This document shows positions 16,918-22,373 of a stretch of DNA of 64,000 bases, piece by piece (the stretch's first letter is position 1; every line of letters begins with the position of its first letter). The stretch lies in NCBI GenBank assembly GCA_017434885.1, contig JAFSGE010000056.1, positions 186,001 through 250,000 of the forward strand, read 5' to 3'. Source of the DNA: Lachnospiraceae bacterium (GTDB lineage Bacteria > Bacillota > Clostridia > Lachnospirales > Lachnospiraceae). The notes beneath the pieces are model-generated. The model worked only from the letters and a program-made list of their open reading frames with translations. It did no database searches and was not told the DNA's origin. Made by a program: the position numbers and the translations under genes.

Positions 16918-17120
16918 CTATTCAAACTCATCTACATCCTCTTGCTGCTCTCTATTATTCCTGACAAAAAACACCAATATACAAACGGCAAAATCCATAT
17001 AAGTGACAGTAATGCACATATGATTATTTTTGTATGCTTTTATCACAGCATTTGCTATTGCATCACATAAACAAGGGATGCTATCATTTAAAAGCCACTG
17101 AACAAATTCCTGTATTATTT
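16918..17120 (-). pseudogene. Readable frame without a normal start
   Basis: A leftward open frame of about 65 codons runs from within the stop region of the gene at 17115 to TAG at 16918. It reads like protein (QEFVQWLLNDSIPCLCDAI, then DFAVCILVFFVRNNREQQED) with one hydrophobic segment and an acidic tail, but there is no ATG, GTG or TTG with a ribosome site near its 5' end. It may be the tail of a gene broken by frameshift or use an unrecognised start. Low certainty. Confidence 0.3.
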
Positions 17121-17357
17121 TTTATCGCCCTCTTCATCAGCAATTACCTTTGCCATGTCCAAAAGGTCTCGCAAAGCCTTATATAAATTTAAGTCTGTTT
17201 GCTTTAATATAACCACTATTTCATCATCTGTCATTTCATAACACGAAATCACTTCGATGGTCTGAAATTGCTCATTCATTTTCTGACAGGCAGGCAAATC
17301 TAAACATTTATCCGTTGTATATATGCAGTTCCTTTCTAGGGAATCTACTGGAATCAC
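17115..17357 (-). CDS. Hypothetical island protein, 80 aa
   Basis: I do not recognise this acidic protein. It starts with GTG at 17357 preceded by GAGGTGA 6 nt away, contains several Cys in the first half (RNCIYTTDKCLDLPACQKM, EVISCYEM) and ends in a charged helix (ALRDLLDMAKVIADEEGDKK). No membrane segment. A repeated hairpin (17388-17416) separates it from the gene at 17426, so it is expressed by read-through or from an unseen promoter. Confidence 0.5.
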   Translation of the reverse strand: MIPVDSLERNCIYTTDKCLDLPACQKMNEQFQTIEVISCYEMTDDEIVVILKQTDLNLYKALRDLLDMAKVIADEEGDKK

Positions 17358-17387
17358 TCTTAATCACCTCATTTTTCGCATAAAAAT

Positions 17388-17416
17388 ACCAACCATCGAA
17401 TATTGACGGTTGGTAC
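17388..17416 (-). terminator. Hairpin repeat, copy 2, after the gene at 17426
   Basis: ACCAACC and GGTTGGT pair around GTCAATATTCGAT on the minus strand. Together with the flank GCATAAAAA it closely matches the terminator at 15355. The T-run (TATTTTTATG) is weaker, so termination is probably partial. Confidence 0.6.
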
Positions 17417-17425
17417 ATATATTAT

Positions 17426-17791
17426 TTATTCATCAAATAGGCTTTCAATAAAATCATCTGGATTATCCAATTCATTTTTTATTATTTCTTCAAGTGTTCT
17501 AAGTTTTGTTGAACGTCCAGTGGATAAAACTGTAATATCAGCATTAACTTTGGGTTGAATTGCAATTTCTCTATATCCATCTTCAACTTGATTAGTAAAA
17601 TAAATATATCCATCTTTATACGGTGCAACATAATTATTTACAGGATCTACTGCCATATCATTATTACTAATATAATTGTAATAAAATGGATTTTTTCTAA
17701 GCATTTCAGCATCCGTTCTTTCCCACTCTATTTTGCCCTCTTCTGTTTTCTGTATGATTGCATCTACGGCTTTTTCTAATTTGTCACTCAT
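17426..17791 (-). CDS. Hypothetical island protein, 121 aa
   Basis: An unrecognised acidic soluble protein (N-terminus MSDKLEKAVDAIIQKTEEGK, C-terminus DDFIESLFDE). The middle (YVAPYKDGYIYFTNQVEDGYREIAIQ in outline) looks like a small beta sheet. The ATG overlaps the last codons and stop of the upstream membrane protein by 8 nt (ATGAGTGA), and GGAG within that gene is its ribosome site, so the two are translationally coupled and probably work together. The N-terminal phrase KTEEGKIEWE recalls small phage or island proteins, but I assign no function. Confidence 0.6.
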   Translation of the reverse strand: MSDKLEKAVDAIIQKTEEGKIEWERTDAEMLRKNPFYYNYISNNDMAVDPVNNYVAPYKDGYIYFTNQVEDGYREIAIQPKVNADITVLSTGRSTKLRTLEEIIKNELDNPDDFIESLFDE

Positions 17792-18239
17792 TGTTATCCT
17801 GCTCCTTTTCCAAAAATGTTATGAATTCATTTAAGAAAGTTATCACTTCGTTCGTATTTTTTATAATGCGATTATTGTACATATTGTGAATTTTTTCAAA
17901 TTTTCTATTCCACGAAGAATTTTTTATTTTCTTCGTTAGTTTGTTTTCATAGGGCAACAATACTTCCCATGAAGAATTCACCAATTCAATCGCACTATTA
18001 ATTTTAGAATACTGTTTTGTTGAATATAAAATATCTGTTTTCCCTTCTTCTGCAATTTCAAGCAAATTACTTAAATCACTAATTGCAACAACGACTTTTT
18101 TGTTGAAATAAGTTTTATCGTTTTTAGATTTTAAAATTCCATTTACTTTTTTATTCACATTTGCAGCAAGAAAGAATGTCAAAATTGTAATAGCAAGGCC
18201 AATTATACTCGCCCAACTTCCAATATCACTTAAAATCAT
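17784..18239 (-). CDS. Membrane-anchored hypothetical protein, 151 aa
   Basis: Residues 5-27 form one transmembrane helix (SWASIIGLAITILTFFLA), followed by a basic patch (NKKVNGILKSK) that would keep the 120-residue remainder in the cytoplasm. The soluble part is charged and helical, without known motifs. A strong sigma-A promoter (18272-18300) lies 33 nt upstream of the start and AGAAGG precedes the ATG. It overlaps the next gene. A membrane anchor plus a coupled small cytoplasmic partner on a mobile island is a layout seen in phage-defence and exclusion modules; that is only a suggestion. Confidence 0.65.
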   Translation of the reverse strand: MILSDIGSWASIIGLAITILTFFLAANVNKKVNGILKSKNDKTYFNKKVVVAISDLSNLLEIAEEGKTDILYSTKQYSKINSAIELVNSSWEVLLPYENKLTKKIKNSSWNRKFEKIHNMYNNRIIKNTNEVITFLNEFITFLEKEQDNNE

Positions 18240-18271
18240 AACATTACCTTCTCTTTTGTATTTATAAATAT

Positions 18272-18300
18272 ATTATCAACCATCACTATTCAATTGTCAA
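18272..18300 (-). promoter_or_regulatory. Sigma-A promoter of the 18239/17791 gene pair
   Basis: TTGACA (18300-18295) and GATAAT (18277-18272) on the minus strand with exactly 17 bp between them. Confidence 0.75.
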
Positions 18301-18451
18301 TGTTCAAGAGCGGAGCATCTCGAATTGAACGGAAACAATGGGCGCGACCCGTCACATCTACCACTGATGCTATACTCCACATAAAATAATTTCACCAATA
18401 GACTGATGTTTGATAGTTTTGTGCGCTTATTCTCTCATAAATACATTCTTC

Positions 18452-18811
18452 TCAACCTATCGGCTTAATATGGACTTCATGCCTTGTCGGAATTGCAGAA
18501 TACGAAAACGTCAACATATTCTTGCTTTCCTCATAGACCCTTATTAGGGATTTCTCAATTAAGGCAATCCATTAAGTGCATTAAAAAAAATTATTCCGGT
18601 ATTGCCAAATATGACATCATATAAAACAATCATCAAAACTCCCTCACTTTCTTGGATACTAATAGTTTTTATCTATCGGCTATTAAGCCTGCATCGCTCT
18701 TTTAAGAACACCATGCGAGTTCTCGGGCGTTCCGTTACCTTTTCTTTCTATGCGAGATAGGAATTTCCCGTAGCCACCAAAACCTTTGCCATGACAATCA
18801 TAACAGCATTT
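18452..18811 (-). pseudogene. Eroded coding remnants
   Basis: Two leftward open stretches read like protein but lack starts. 18811-18683 reads CCYDCHGKGFGGYGKFLSRI and on to KRAMQA-stop, with a CxxC zinc-ribbon look. 18571-18452 reads IALIEKSLIRVYEESKNML and on to HEVHIKPIG-stop, and a further fragment in another frame precedes it. Together with stops in between they look like one or two decayed genes. The rest of 18240-18828 (about 590 nt) shows only the promoter at 18272 and no other feature I can support. Confidence 0.3.
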
Positions 18812-18828
18812 GATTTATGCGGTACTAA

Positions 18829-18902
18829 TGGATATTATAGGACTTGAACCTATGACCGACCGGTTATGAGCCAGTTGCTCTAACCAACTGAGCTAAATAT
18901 CC
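18829..18902 (-). tRNA. tRNA-Met or tRNA-Ile2 (anticodon CAT), island encoded
   Basis: A complete 74-nt cloverleaf on the minus strand: acceptor GGATATT/AATATCC with discriminator A, D-arm GCTC/GAGC, anticodon stem ACTGG/CCGGT around CTCATAA, T-arm ATAGG/CCTAT with TTCAAGT. The anticodon CAT fits elongator Met or, with lysidine, Ile; sequence alone does not decide. CCA is not encoded. It lies inside the integrated island, so it is cargo rather than the integration target. Confidence 0.9.
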
Positions 18903-18923
18903 AAACACCCATTATCGGGTGTA

Positions 18924-19325
18924 TTAATCAATCGTTTCTACTTCAACCGGAATCCACATTTTAGGATTAAAATTTAGCATGTACTTGTATTTATCCACCG
19001 CATCGACCCCCAAGTTTAAATCTTCAACCACATAGGTCACATTATCACTGGGCCCGACAAAGTGCTTTACATATGTACCATCGTCCTCTACGATGATTTC
19101 AAGCTGATTGTCCATCGTATCAGCGGTAATTTGCAGGGAATCGACCCAAAAATTTTTGCATATATTCTTCCGTTTTTTGACCGTTTCGGAGTGCGTTGTA
19201 CTAGGTTCTACTCTATACGTTTTCCCTCTATGGTTCAACTGCCAAGCTGCAAAGTCTTTTATATAATTACCTTTAGAGTCGTAATATATATTATTTCTAA
19301 CTACTCCAATCAGATAAAGTACCAT
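18924..19325 (-). CDS. Hypothetical island protein, 133 aa
   Basis: Unrecognised soluble protein, rich in aromatic residues and beta structure (NLGVDAVDKYKYMLNFNP, KMWIPVEVETID at the end). The ATG at 19325 has no clear ribosome site and lies 29 nt inside the end of the small frame at 19297-19464, so its translation may be coupled to that one. It ends 22 nt before the island tRNA. Nothing in it points to a function. Confidence 0.5.
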   Translation of the reverse strand: MVLYLIGVVRNNIYYDSKGNYIKDFAAWQLNHRGKTYRVEPSTTHSETVKKRKNICKNFWVDSLQITADTMDNQLEIIVEDDGTYVKHFVGPSDNVTYVVEDLNLGVDAVDKYKYMLNFNPKMWIPVEVETID

Positions 19326-19464
19326 GGTTAATATTAATTAATACACAGAATCTTTCTAACGTAGATAATTTATCGTATTTCGTACAAAACGAATATATAT
19401 TATCTAATAACTGTATATCGTTATTATCCAGTTTATCTATTCTATCAGCTATGTAAAGCATCAT
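19297..19464 (-). CDS. Small 55-aa frame, possibly the 3' part of a broken gene
   Basis: The frame starts ATG-ATG at 19464 and reads MMLYIADRIDKLDNNDIQLL, continuing to TLERFCVLININHGTLSDWSS, which looks like a phage terminase-small-subunit or helix-turn-helix type ending. In the other frame just upstream (about 19600-19470) a stretch reads EIYTDKINELADEYISCELT, so a frameshift may have split one gene of about 95 codons. No ribosome site precedes 19464. Overlaps the next gene by 29 nt. Confidence 0.35.
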   Translation of the reverse strand: MMLYIADRIDKLDNNDIQLLDNIYSFCTKYDKLSTLERFCVLININHGTLSDWSS

Positions 19465-19640
19465 AGAAGTGAATATATTGTTGTATATATATCTCTCTTG
19501 TCTGCGTTCTTCTGGTCAGTTCGCAAGATATATATTCGTCTGCTAATTCGTTTATTTTGTCGGTGTATATCTCTACACATTATTTGCTACAACTGTATTA
19601 TATACACCTCCTCAATGTGTAATAAATAATAATATTAATA

Positions 19641-19790
19641 TTACTTTACGCCGTTGCACTCGTCTTGATCCTGATCTTGACAGCTGGCACACTCGCCGAA
19701 GTTCTCGCACATATCGCCAATGCACTCGCCGCCGTCCGCTTCGCATTCTCCGTCAATTTCATAAACACATTTATATTTATCACATTTCAT
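19641..19790 (-). CDS. Cysteine-rich acidic microprotein
   Basis: A 49-residue protein (MKCDKYKCVYEIDGEC to the end QDQDQDECNGVK) with ten cysteines and many Asp/Glu, suggesting metal binding or a small disulfide/zinc knuckle. GGAGG lies 8 nt before the ATG at 19790. The gene has its own promoter (-35 at 19971-19966) and a structured leader ending in a terminator-like hairpin only 18 nt before the start codon, so expression is probably controlled by read-through. Unknown family; similar cysteine-rich peptides occur on Clostridia mobile elements. The 316 nt after it up to 19325 hold only the small frame at 19297-19464 and AT-rich sequence. Confidence 0.65.
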   Translation of the reverse strand: MKCDKYKCVYEIDGECEADGGECIGDMCENFGECASCQDQDQDECNGVK

Positions 19791-19807
19791 TTTCTCGCCC
19801 TCCAAGA

Positions 19808-19898
19808 TATAAAAATAAGCACCCAACACGCACTATCTGCGTACTGGATGCCTTTCAACTCATCTCAAGCCGGTTAAGGGGACCGAGTCCCAGCGGCT
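19808..19898 (-). ncRNA. Structured leader RNA with terminator before the Cys-rich gene
   Basis: On the minus strand: P1 pairs AGCCG (19898-19894) with CGGCT (19872-19868); inside it P2 pairs GGGAC (19891-19887) with GTCCC (19883-19879) around TCG. A linker then leads to a long hairpin, GCATCCA-GT-ACGCA against TGCGT-GT-TGGGTGC (19851-19838 and 19832-19819), followed by TTATTTTTA. Hairpin plus T-run form a terminator 18-28 nt before the start codon. This is the design of a cis-acting attenuator or riboswitch, or of an independent small RNA whose read-through makes the microprotein. I do not recognise it as a named RNA family. Confidence 0.6.
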
Positions 19899-19931
19899 AA
19901 TATTTATTTAATATATAATTTATTACTGCAC

Positions 19932-19971
19932 TATGGTTATATTATAAACCATAATATCGAAAAACTGTCAA
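19932..19971 (-). promoter_or_regulatory. Promoter with operator-like dyad over the -10
   Basis: TTGACA (19971-19966) begins right after the YafQ stop codon; TATAAT (19946-19941) follows with 19 bp between, or a 17-bp alternative using TTTATA. The -10 sits in the middle of a dyad, TATGGTT (19938-19932 region) with 8 nt spacing to AACCATA (19953-19947), perfect arms. Confidence 0.6.
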
Positions 19972-19973
19972 AT

Positions 19974-20246
19974 CTATTTCTTGAACAAGTCTGAATGTGT
20001 GCCGGTTCTGTACAACACTAATTCGCTACCCTCTACACGATACACAAGTAACCAATCCGGCAATATATGACATTCGCGTTTGTTTGCGTAATTGCCAGAC
20101 AAATTATGATCTTTGTTCTTTTCCGGTAAATTTTCAGGAATTGCCAATATATCAATAACAGCTTGAAGCAATTCCATGTTGTAGCCTCGTTTCTTACACA
20201 GTTTATAATCTTTCTTAAACTGTCCGGTAAAGCTGATCTGCAACAT
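19974..20246 (-). CDS. yafQ: YafQ-family mRNA interferase toxin
   Basis: A 90-residue RelE-superfamily toxin that cuts mRNA on the ribosome. Starts LQISFTGQFKKDYKLCKKRGY; carries HNLSGNYANKRECHILPDW, LLVYRVEGSELVLYRTGTHS and ends DLFKK. The catalytic-type His residues (DHNLSG, ECHI, GTHS), Asp in PDW and C-terminal Phe of YafQ are all present, so it looks intact. The ATG lies 2 nt after the antitoxin stop. The module sits on the island and may help keep it. Confidence 0.9.
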   Translation of the reverse strand: MLQISFTGQFKKDYKLCKKRGYNMELLQAVIDILAIPENLPEKNKDHNLSGNYANKRECHILPDWLLVYRVEGSELVLYRTGTHSDLFKK

Positions 20247-20248
20247 CC

Positions 20249-20470
20249 TTAGTCCTCCAAATCTGCAAACAAATCTTTTGTATTAGTGTATCTCTGCCCG
20301 ATTCCTTCCGCAAGCATTTTATCGCCTTCTGCAAACGCTACAAGCGTTTCTGCGTTCGGCTCTTCTGTTTCCTCTCCTGCGGTCATCCCTTGCAAATACG
20401 CTACCACATAGCCGATTTTATAATCGGGTACCGCATCTAATAACTGAAACGCTCTTTCTCTATCACTCAT
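20249..20470 (-). CDS. Antitoxin partner of YafQ
   Basis: A 73-residue acidic protein. The C-terminal half (EEPNAETLVAFAEGDKML, then RYTNTKDLFADLED) resembles the toxin-binding end of DinJ/RelB antitoxins. The N-terminal half (RERAFQLLDAVPDYKIGYVV) is not the ribbon-helix-helix domain of DinJ; it resembles a helical piece found in many Clostridia antitoxin-like proteins. DNA binding may be supplied by the ribbon-helix-helix protein encoded 49 nt upstream. GAGAGGA lies before the ATG. Confidence 0.75.
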   Translation of the reverse strand: MSDRERAFQLLDAVPDYKIGYVVAYLQGMTAGEETEEPNAETLVAFAEGDKMLAEGIGQRYTNTKDLFADLED

Positions 20471-20519
20471 AATATATAATCCTCTCTTTCATGTATATAT
20501 AATAATATTCACAGTATCA

Positions 20520-20807
20520 TTAATTCATAAACGGCACATCTGAAAAATTATCTGCTTTCTGCCCTGCTTCTATTCTCTCCAATACCTTTTCAACTGCATC
20601 CAAAACTGCATCACGACAAAAAGCATTTAAAGAAATACCGGCGGTTCTTGCGGCTGCTTCAACGTCTGCTTTCTTCCCTGCTGGTACTGTAAAATTGAGC
20701 CGGTCGTATTTATCCGCTAAATATTCATTTTGTTTTTTATATCTCTCTTTTAACTTTCTATCAGATTCTATTAATTTATTTAATTCCTCTTCACTTATTT
20801 TTGCCAT
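20520..20807 (-). CDS. Ribbon-helix-helix (Arc/CopG-like) DNA-binding protein
   Basis: A 95-residue protein with a charged helical N-terminus, a short beta strand (RLNFTVPAGKKADVEAAA), then helices around TAGISLNAFCRDAVLDAVEK, the usual strand-helix-helix layout of Arc-type regulators and orphan antitoxins. GGAAGTGA precedes the ATG. It is the first gene of the leftward island transcript, upstream of the YafQ pair, behind a promoter packed with inverted repeats, so it is a likely autoregulator and may also govern the YafQ module. Confidence 0.75.
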   Translation of the reverse strand: MAKISEEELNKLIESDRKLKERYKKQNEYLADKYDRLNFTVPAGKKADVEAAARTAGISLNAFCRDAVLDAVEKVLERIEAGQKADNFSDVPFMN

Positions 20808-20826
20808 TTAATCACTTCCATTTCTA

Positions 20827-20912
20827 AAATGTAGTTATTAACTATGTTAATAATAGCATTATTAATTCACTCCGTCAAGTTGTATTATTAACTGTATTGT
20901 TTAACTACATTT
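20827..20912 (-). promoter_or_regulatory. Promoter and nested operators of the RHH gene
   Basis: TTGACG (20878-20873) and TATTAT (20855-20850), 17-bp spacer, minus strand. The -10 lies within TTAATAAT-GCT-ATTATTAA, a perfect 8-bp-arm dyad. An outer perfect 11-bp inverted repeat, AAATGTAGTTA (20827-20837) and TAACTACATTT (20902-20912), encloses the promoter, and further TTAATAA motifs lie between. Confidence 0.75.
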
Positions 20913-21179
20913 CACAAAATATTTTAATATAAATTTCTCATAAGATATAATGTATTAAAAGCACTTACCAAATTTTTCGCAAAAAAACAAACCGATTTGT
21001 GGTCGATTTATCTTTAGCAGCACTTGTACAGGATTCTCCTTTCCTGTATTTTTCATTCGAACATATGTTAGAATACCTTTTTGAATACCTTGCCTTTTTT
21101 CGAGCATAAATTTTCTTGATTTTCCCCGAAAAGAAAAAAATGCTGCAAACCGCATAAAATCAAGGTTTTCAGCACTTCT
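20913..21179. other. Non-coding right end of the island
   Basis: No gene seen. It holds the LexA-like site CGAACATATGTTAG (21058-21071), the direct repeat TTTTTGAATACCTT (21078-21091, also at 14391-14404) with a second GAATACCTT just before it, and TAAAATCAAGG, also found near the left end (14345-14355). These would fit integrase arm or excisionase sites. Confidence 0.4.
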
Positions 21180-21231
21180 AGGGTTGGGCTATTCATAAAA
21201 TAGTCAACAGCTCGTAGGGGAATCGAACCCC
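21180..21231. repeat. att-like direct repeat, right copy (within tRNA-Glu)
   Basis: Matches the left copy at 14271-14321. It comprises the 3' portion of the intact tRNA-Glu (21208-21231) plus 28 bp beyond its 3' end. The island is the DNA between the two copies, about 6.9 kb. Confidence 0.8.
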
Positions 21232-21279
21232 TGTTTCCGCCGTGAGAGGGCGGCGTCTTGACCGCTTGACCAACGAGCC
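21208..21279 (-). tRNA. tRNA-Glu (anticodon CTC)
   Basis: A 72-nt cloverleaf on the minus strand: acceptor GGCTCGT/ACGAGCT with one G-T pair, anticodon arm around CCTCTCACG giving CTC, T-arm AGGGG TTCGATT CCCCT. CCA is not encoded. It is intact and is the integration target of the island, which restored its 3' end. Confidence 0.9.
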
Positions 21280-21380
21280 ATTTTACTTTATGCTCTGCCA
21301 TAAGCATCGCACTTGATTATTTTATTATAAGTAAGCAAATAATGCAAGTAATTTTTCAAAAAAAGCAAATTTTTTTATTA

Positions 21381-21974
21381 CTATAGTTCAATCAAAACAG
21401 CCCTGCACGGCGCCCCGTCTGCTCCACCGAGATTAATCGGTGCCGCATTCAGCAGATAAACGCCTTCAGGAACAGCACTCAGCCGTACGCCTTCTAAAAG
21501 CACAACTTCCGAACCCAGCAATTTTAAGTGAACTGCCTTAGGCGCATTTTCAGGTCCTATTGTCTGTGATTCATTACCGATTAACTCTATTCCCTCTTTC
21601 ACAAATACTTCAGCAGCTTCATAGGAAACCTCTGATTTCCCTTTTATCAGAATCTTCTTTGCCGACCGCTCATCTGCCTCCTTTGCTTTCTTTAAAATGC
21701 GAGAAGCCTCTTCTGCTGTTACGATTCCTTCATAGTCAGCCACATAAGCCATTCCCACAAACTTATCCAAAGCAATTTCATCTATCTTTTTACCATCGTC
21801 AAGAAAATGATACGGTGCATCCACATGAGTTCCGTTATGCGCACACATATGAAAAGATGACAGATTACAAACCGCTCCTTCCGAAACTTTTAGTAACACT
21901 TCCTTTTGCGGAGCAGGATCTCCAGGATATACATTGCAGGTAAACACTTCTTGTGAAATATCATATATTTTCAT
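21381..21974 (-). CDS. Cyclase family protein (kynurenine formamidase-like metal hydrolase)
   Basis: A 197-residue enzyme of the cyclase/KynB family, Mn- or Zn-dependent amidohydrolases. The metal-binding signature HNGTHVDAPYHF is present, together with the N-terminal YDISQEVFTCNVYPGDP pattern and the late ESQTIGPENAP and LLNAAPINLGGADGAP segments. AAAGGAAG precedes the ATG at 21974; a longer frame to 22022 runs through a repeat and lacks a ribosome site. Kynurenine pathway genes are not nearby, so the true substrate is unknown. Confidence 0.85.
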   Translation of the reverse strand: MKIYDISQEVFTCNVYPGDPAPQKEVLLKVSEGAVCNLSSFHMCAHNGTHVDAPYHFLDDGKKIDEIALDKFVGMAYVADYEGIVTAEEASRILKKAKEADERSAKKILIKGKSEVSYEAAEVFVKEGIELIGNESQTIGPENAPKAVHLKLLGSEVVLLEGVRLSAVPEGVYLLNAAPINLGGADGAPCRAVLIEL

Positions 21975-22011
21975 CTGACCACTTCCTTTTGTATTTATTC
22001 TTACACAAACA

Positions 22012-22094
22012 GTGCTTCGCACATATTATATCATAGACATTGCTTTGCATGTCTATGATCGATTCCGAATGTGCTTCGCACATATTATATCATA
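22012..22094. repeat. 24-bp direct repeat flanking a hairpin
   Basis: GTGCTTCGCACATATTATATCATA occurs at 22012-22035 and again, identically, at 22071-22094; each copy begins with the small dyad GTGC-TTC-GCAC. Between them is CATAGACAT / ATGTCTATG (22032-22057) around a loop. Each copy contains TATAAT on the minus strand upstream of the cyclase gene. It could be a REP-like element or duplicated promoter. Confidence 0.7.
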
Positions 22095-22160
22095 AATTAC
22101 AGCTTGTTTGCATAAGAACTCTCTGCTCTGCACATCCTACGTATGAAAGGATGGTGCATT

Positions 22161-22307
22161 ATGGAAAAAGAAAAGCTTGTAACTACTCCCGGCGGACAGC
22201 GTCCCGCAAACACATATGATGACGGTAACATCCCCACTACAGACCTTCCGCAGGATATTATTCCTGATGAAGTTCCCCGTAAAGACGGTCCCGGCGGAGA
22301 AGAATAA
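22161..22307 (+). CDS. Small proline/glycine-rich protein, 48 aa
   Basis: A frame with AAAGGAT upstream of ATG at 22161, reading MEKEKLVTTPGGQRPANTYD and ending VPRKDGPGGEE, followed 7 nt later by a bidirectional terminator. Hydrophilic, no membrane segment, probably unfolded. Codon use matches its neighbours. I recall no family name; the presence of ribosome site and terminator supports a real gene. Confidence 0.5.
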   Translation: MEKEKLVTTPGGQRPANTYDDGNIPTTDLPQDIIPDEVPRKDGPGGEE

Positions 22308-22314
22308 CTAAAAC

Positions 22315-22346
22315 AATCCGGCAAATGAACATTCATCTGCCGGATT
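22315..22346. terminator. Bidirectional terminator
   Basis: AATCCGGCA and TGCCGGATT with inner ATGAA/TTCAT pairing, T-run on the plus strand; lies between the convergent 48-aa and 88-aa genes. Confidence 0.8.
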
Positions 22347-22373
22347 TCTTTCTATCATATTCAGTTCAAACAA

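Noticed and set aside
21068-21307. Reading frame across tRNA-Glu on the minus strand
   Set aside because: It overlaps the tRNA gene completely and has no ribosome site.
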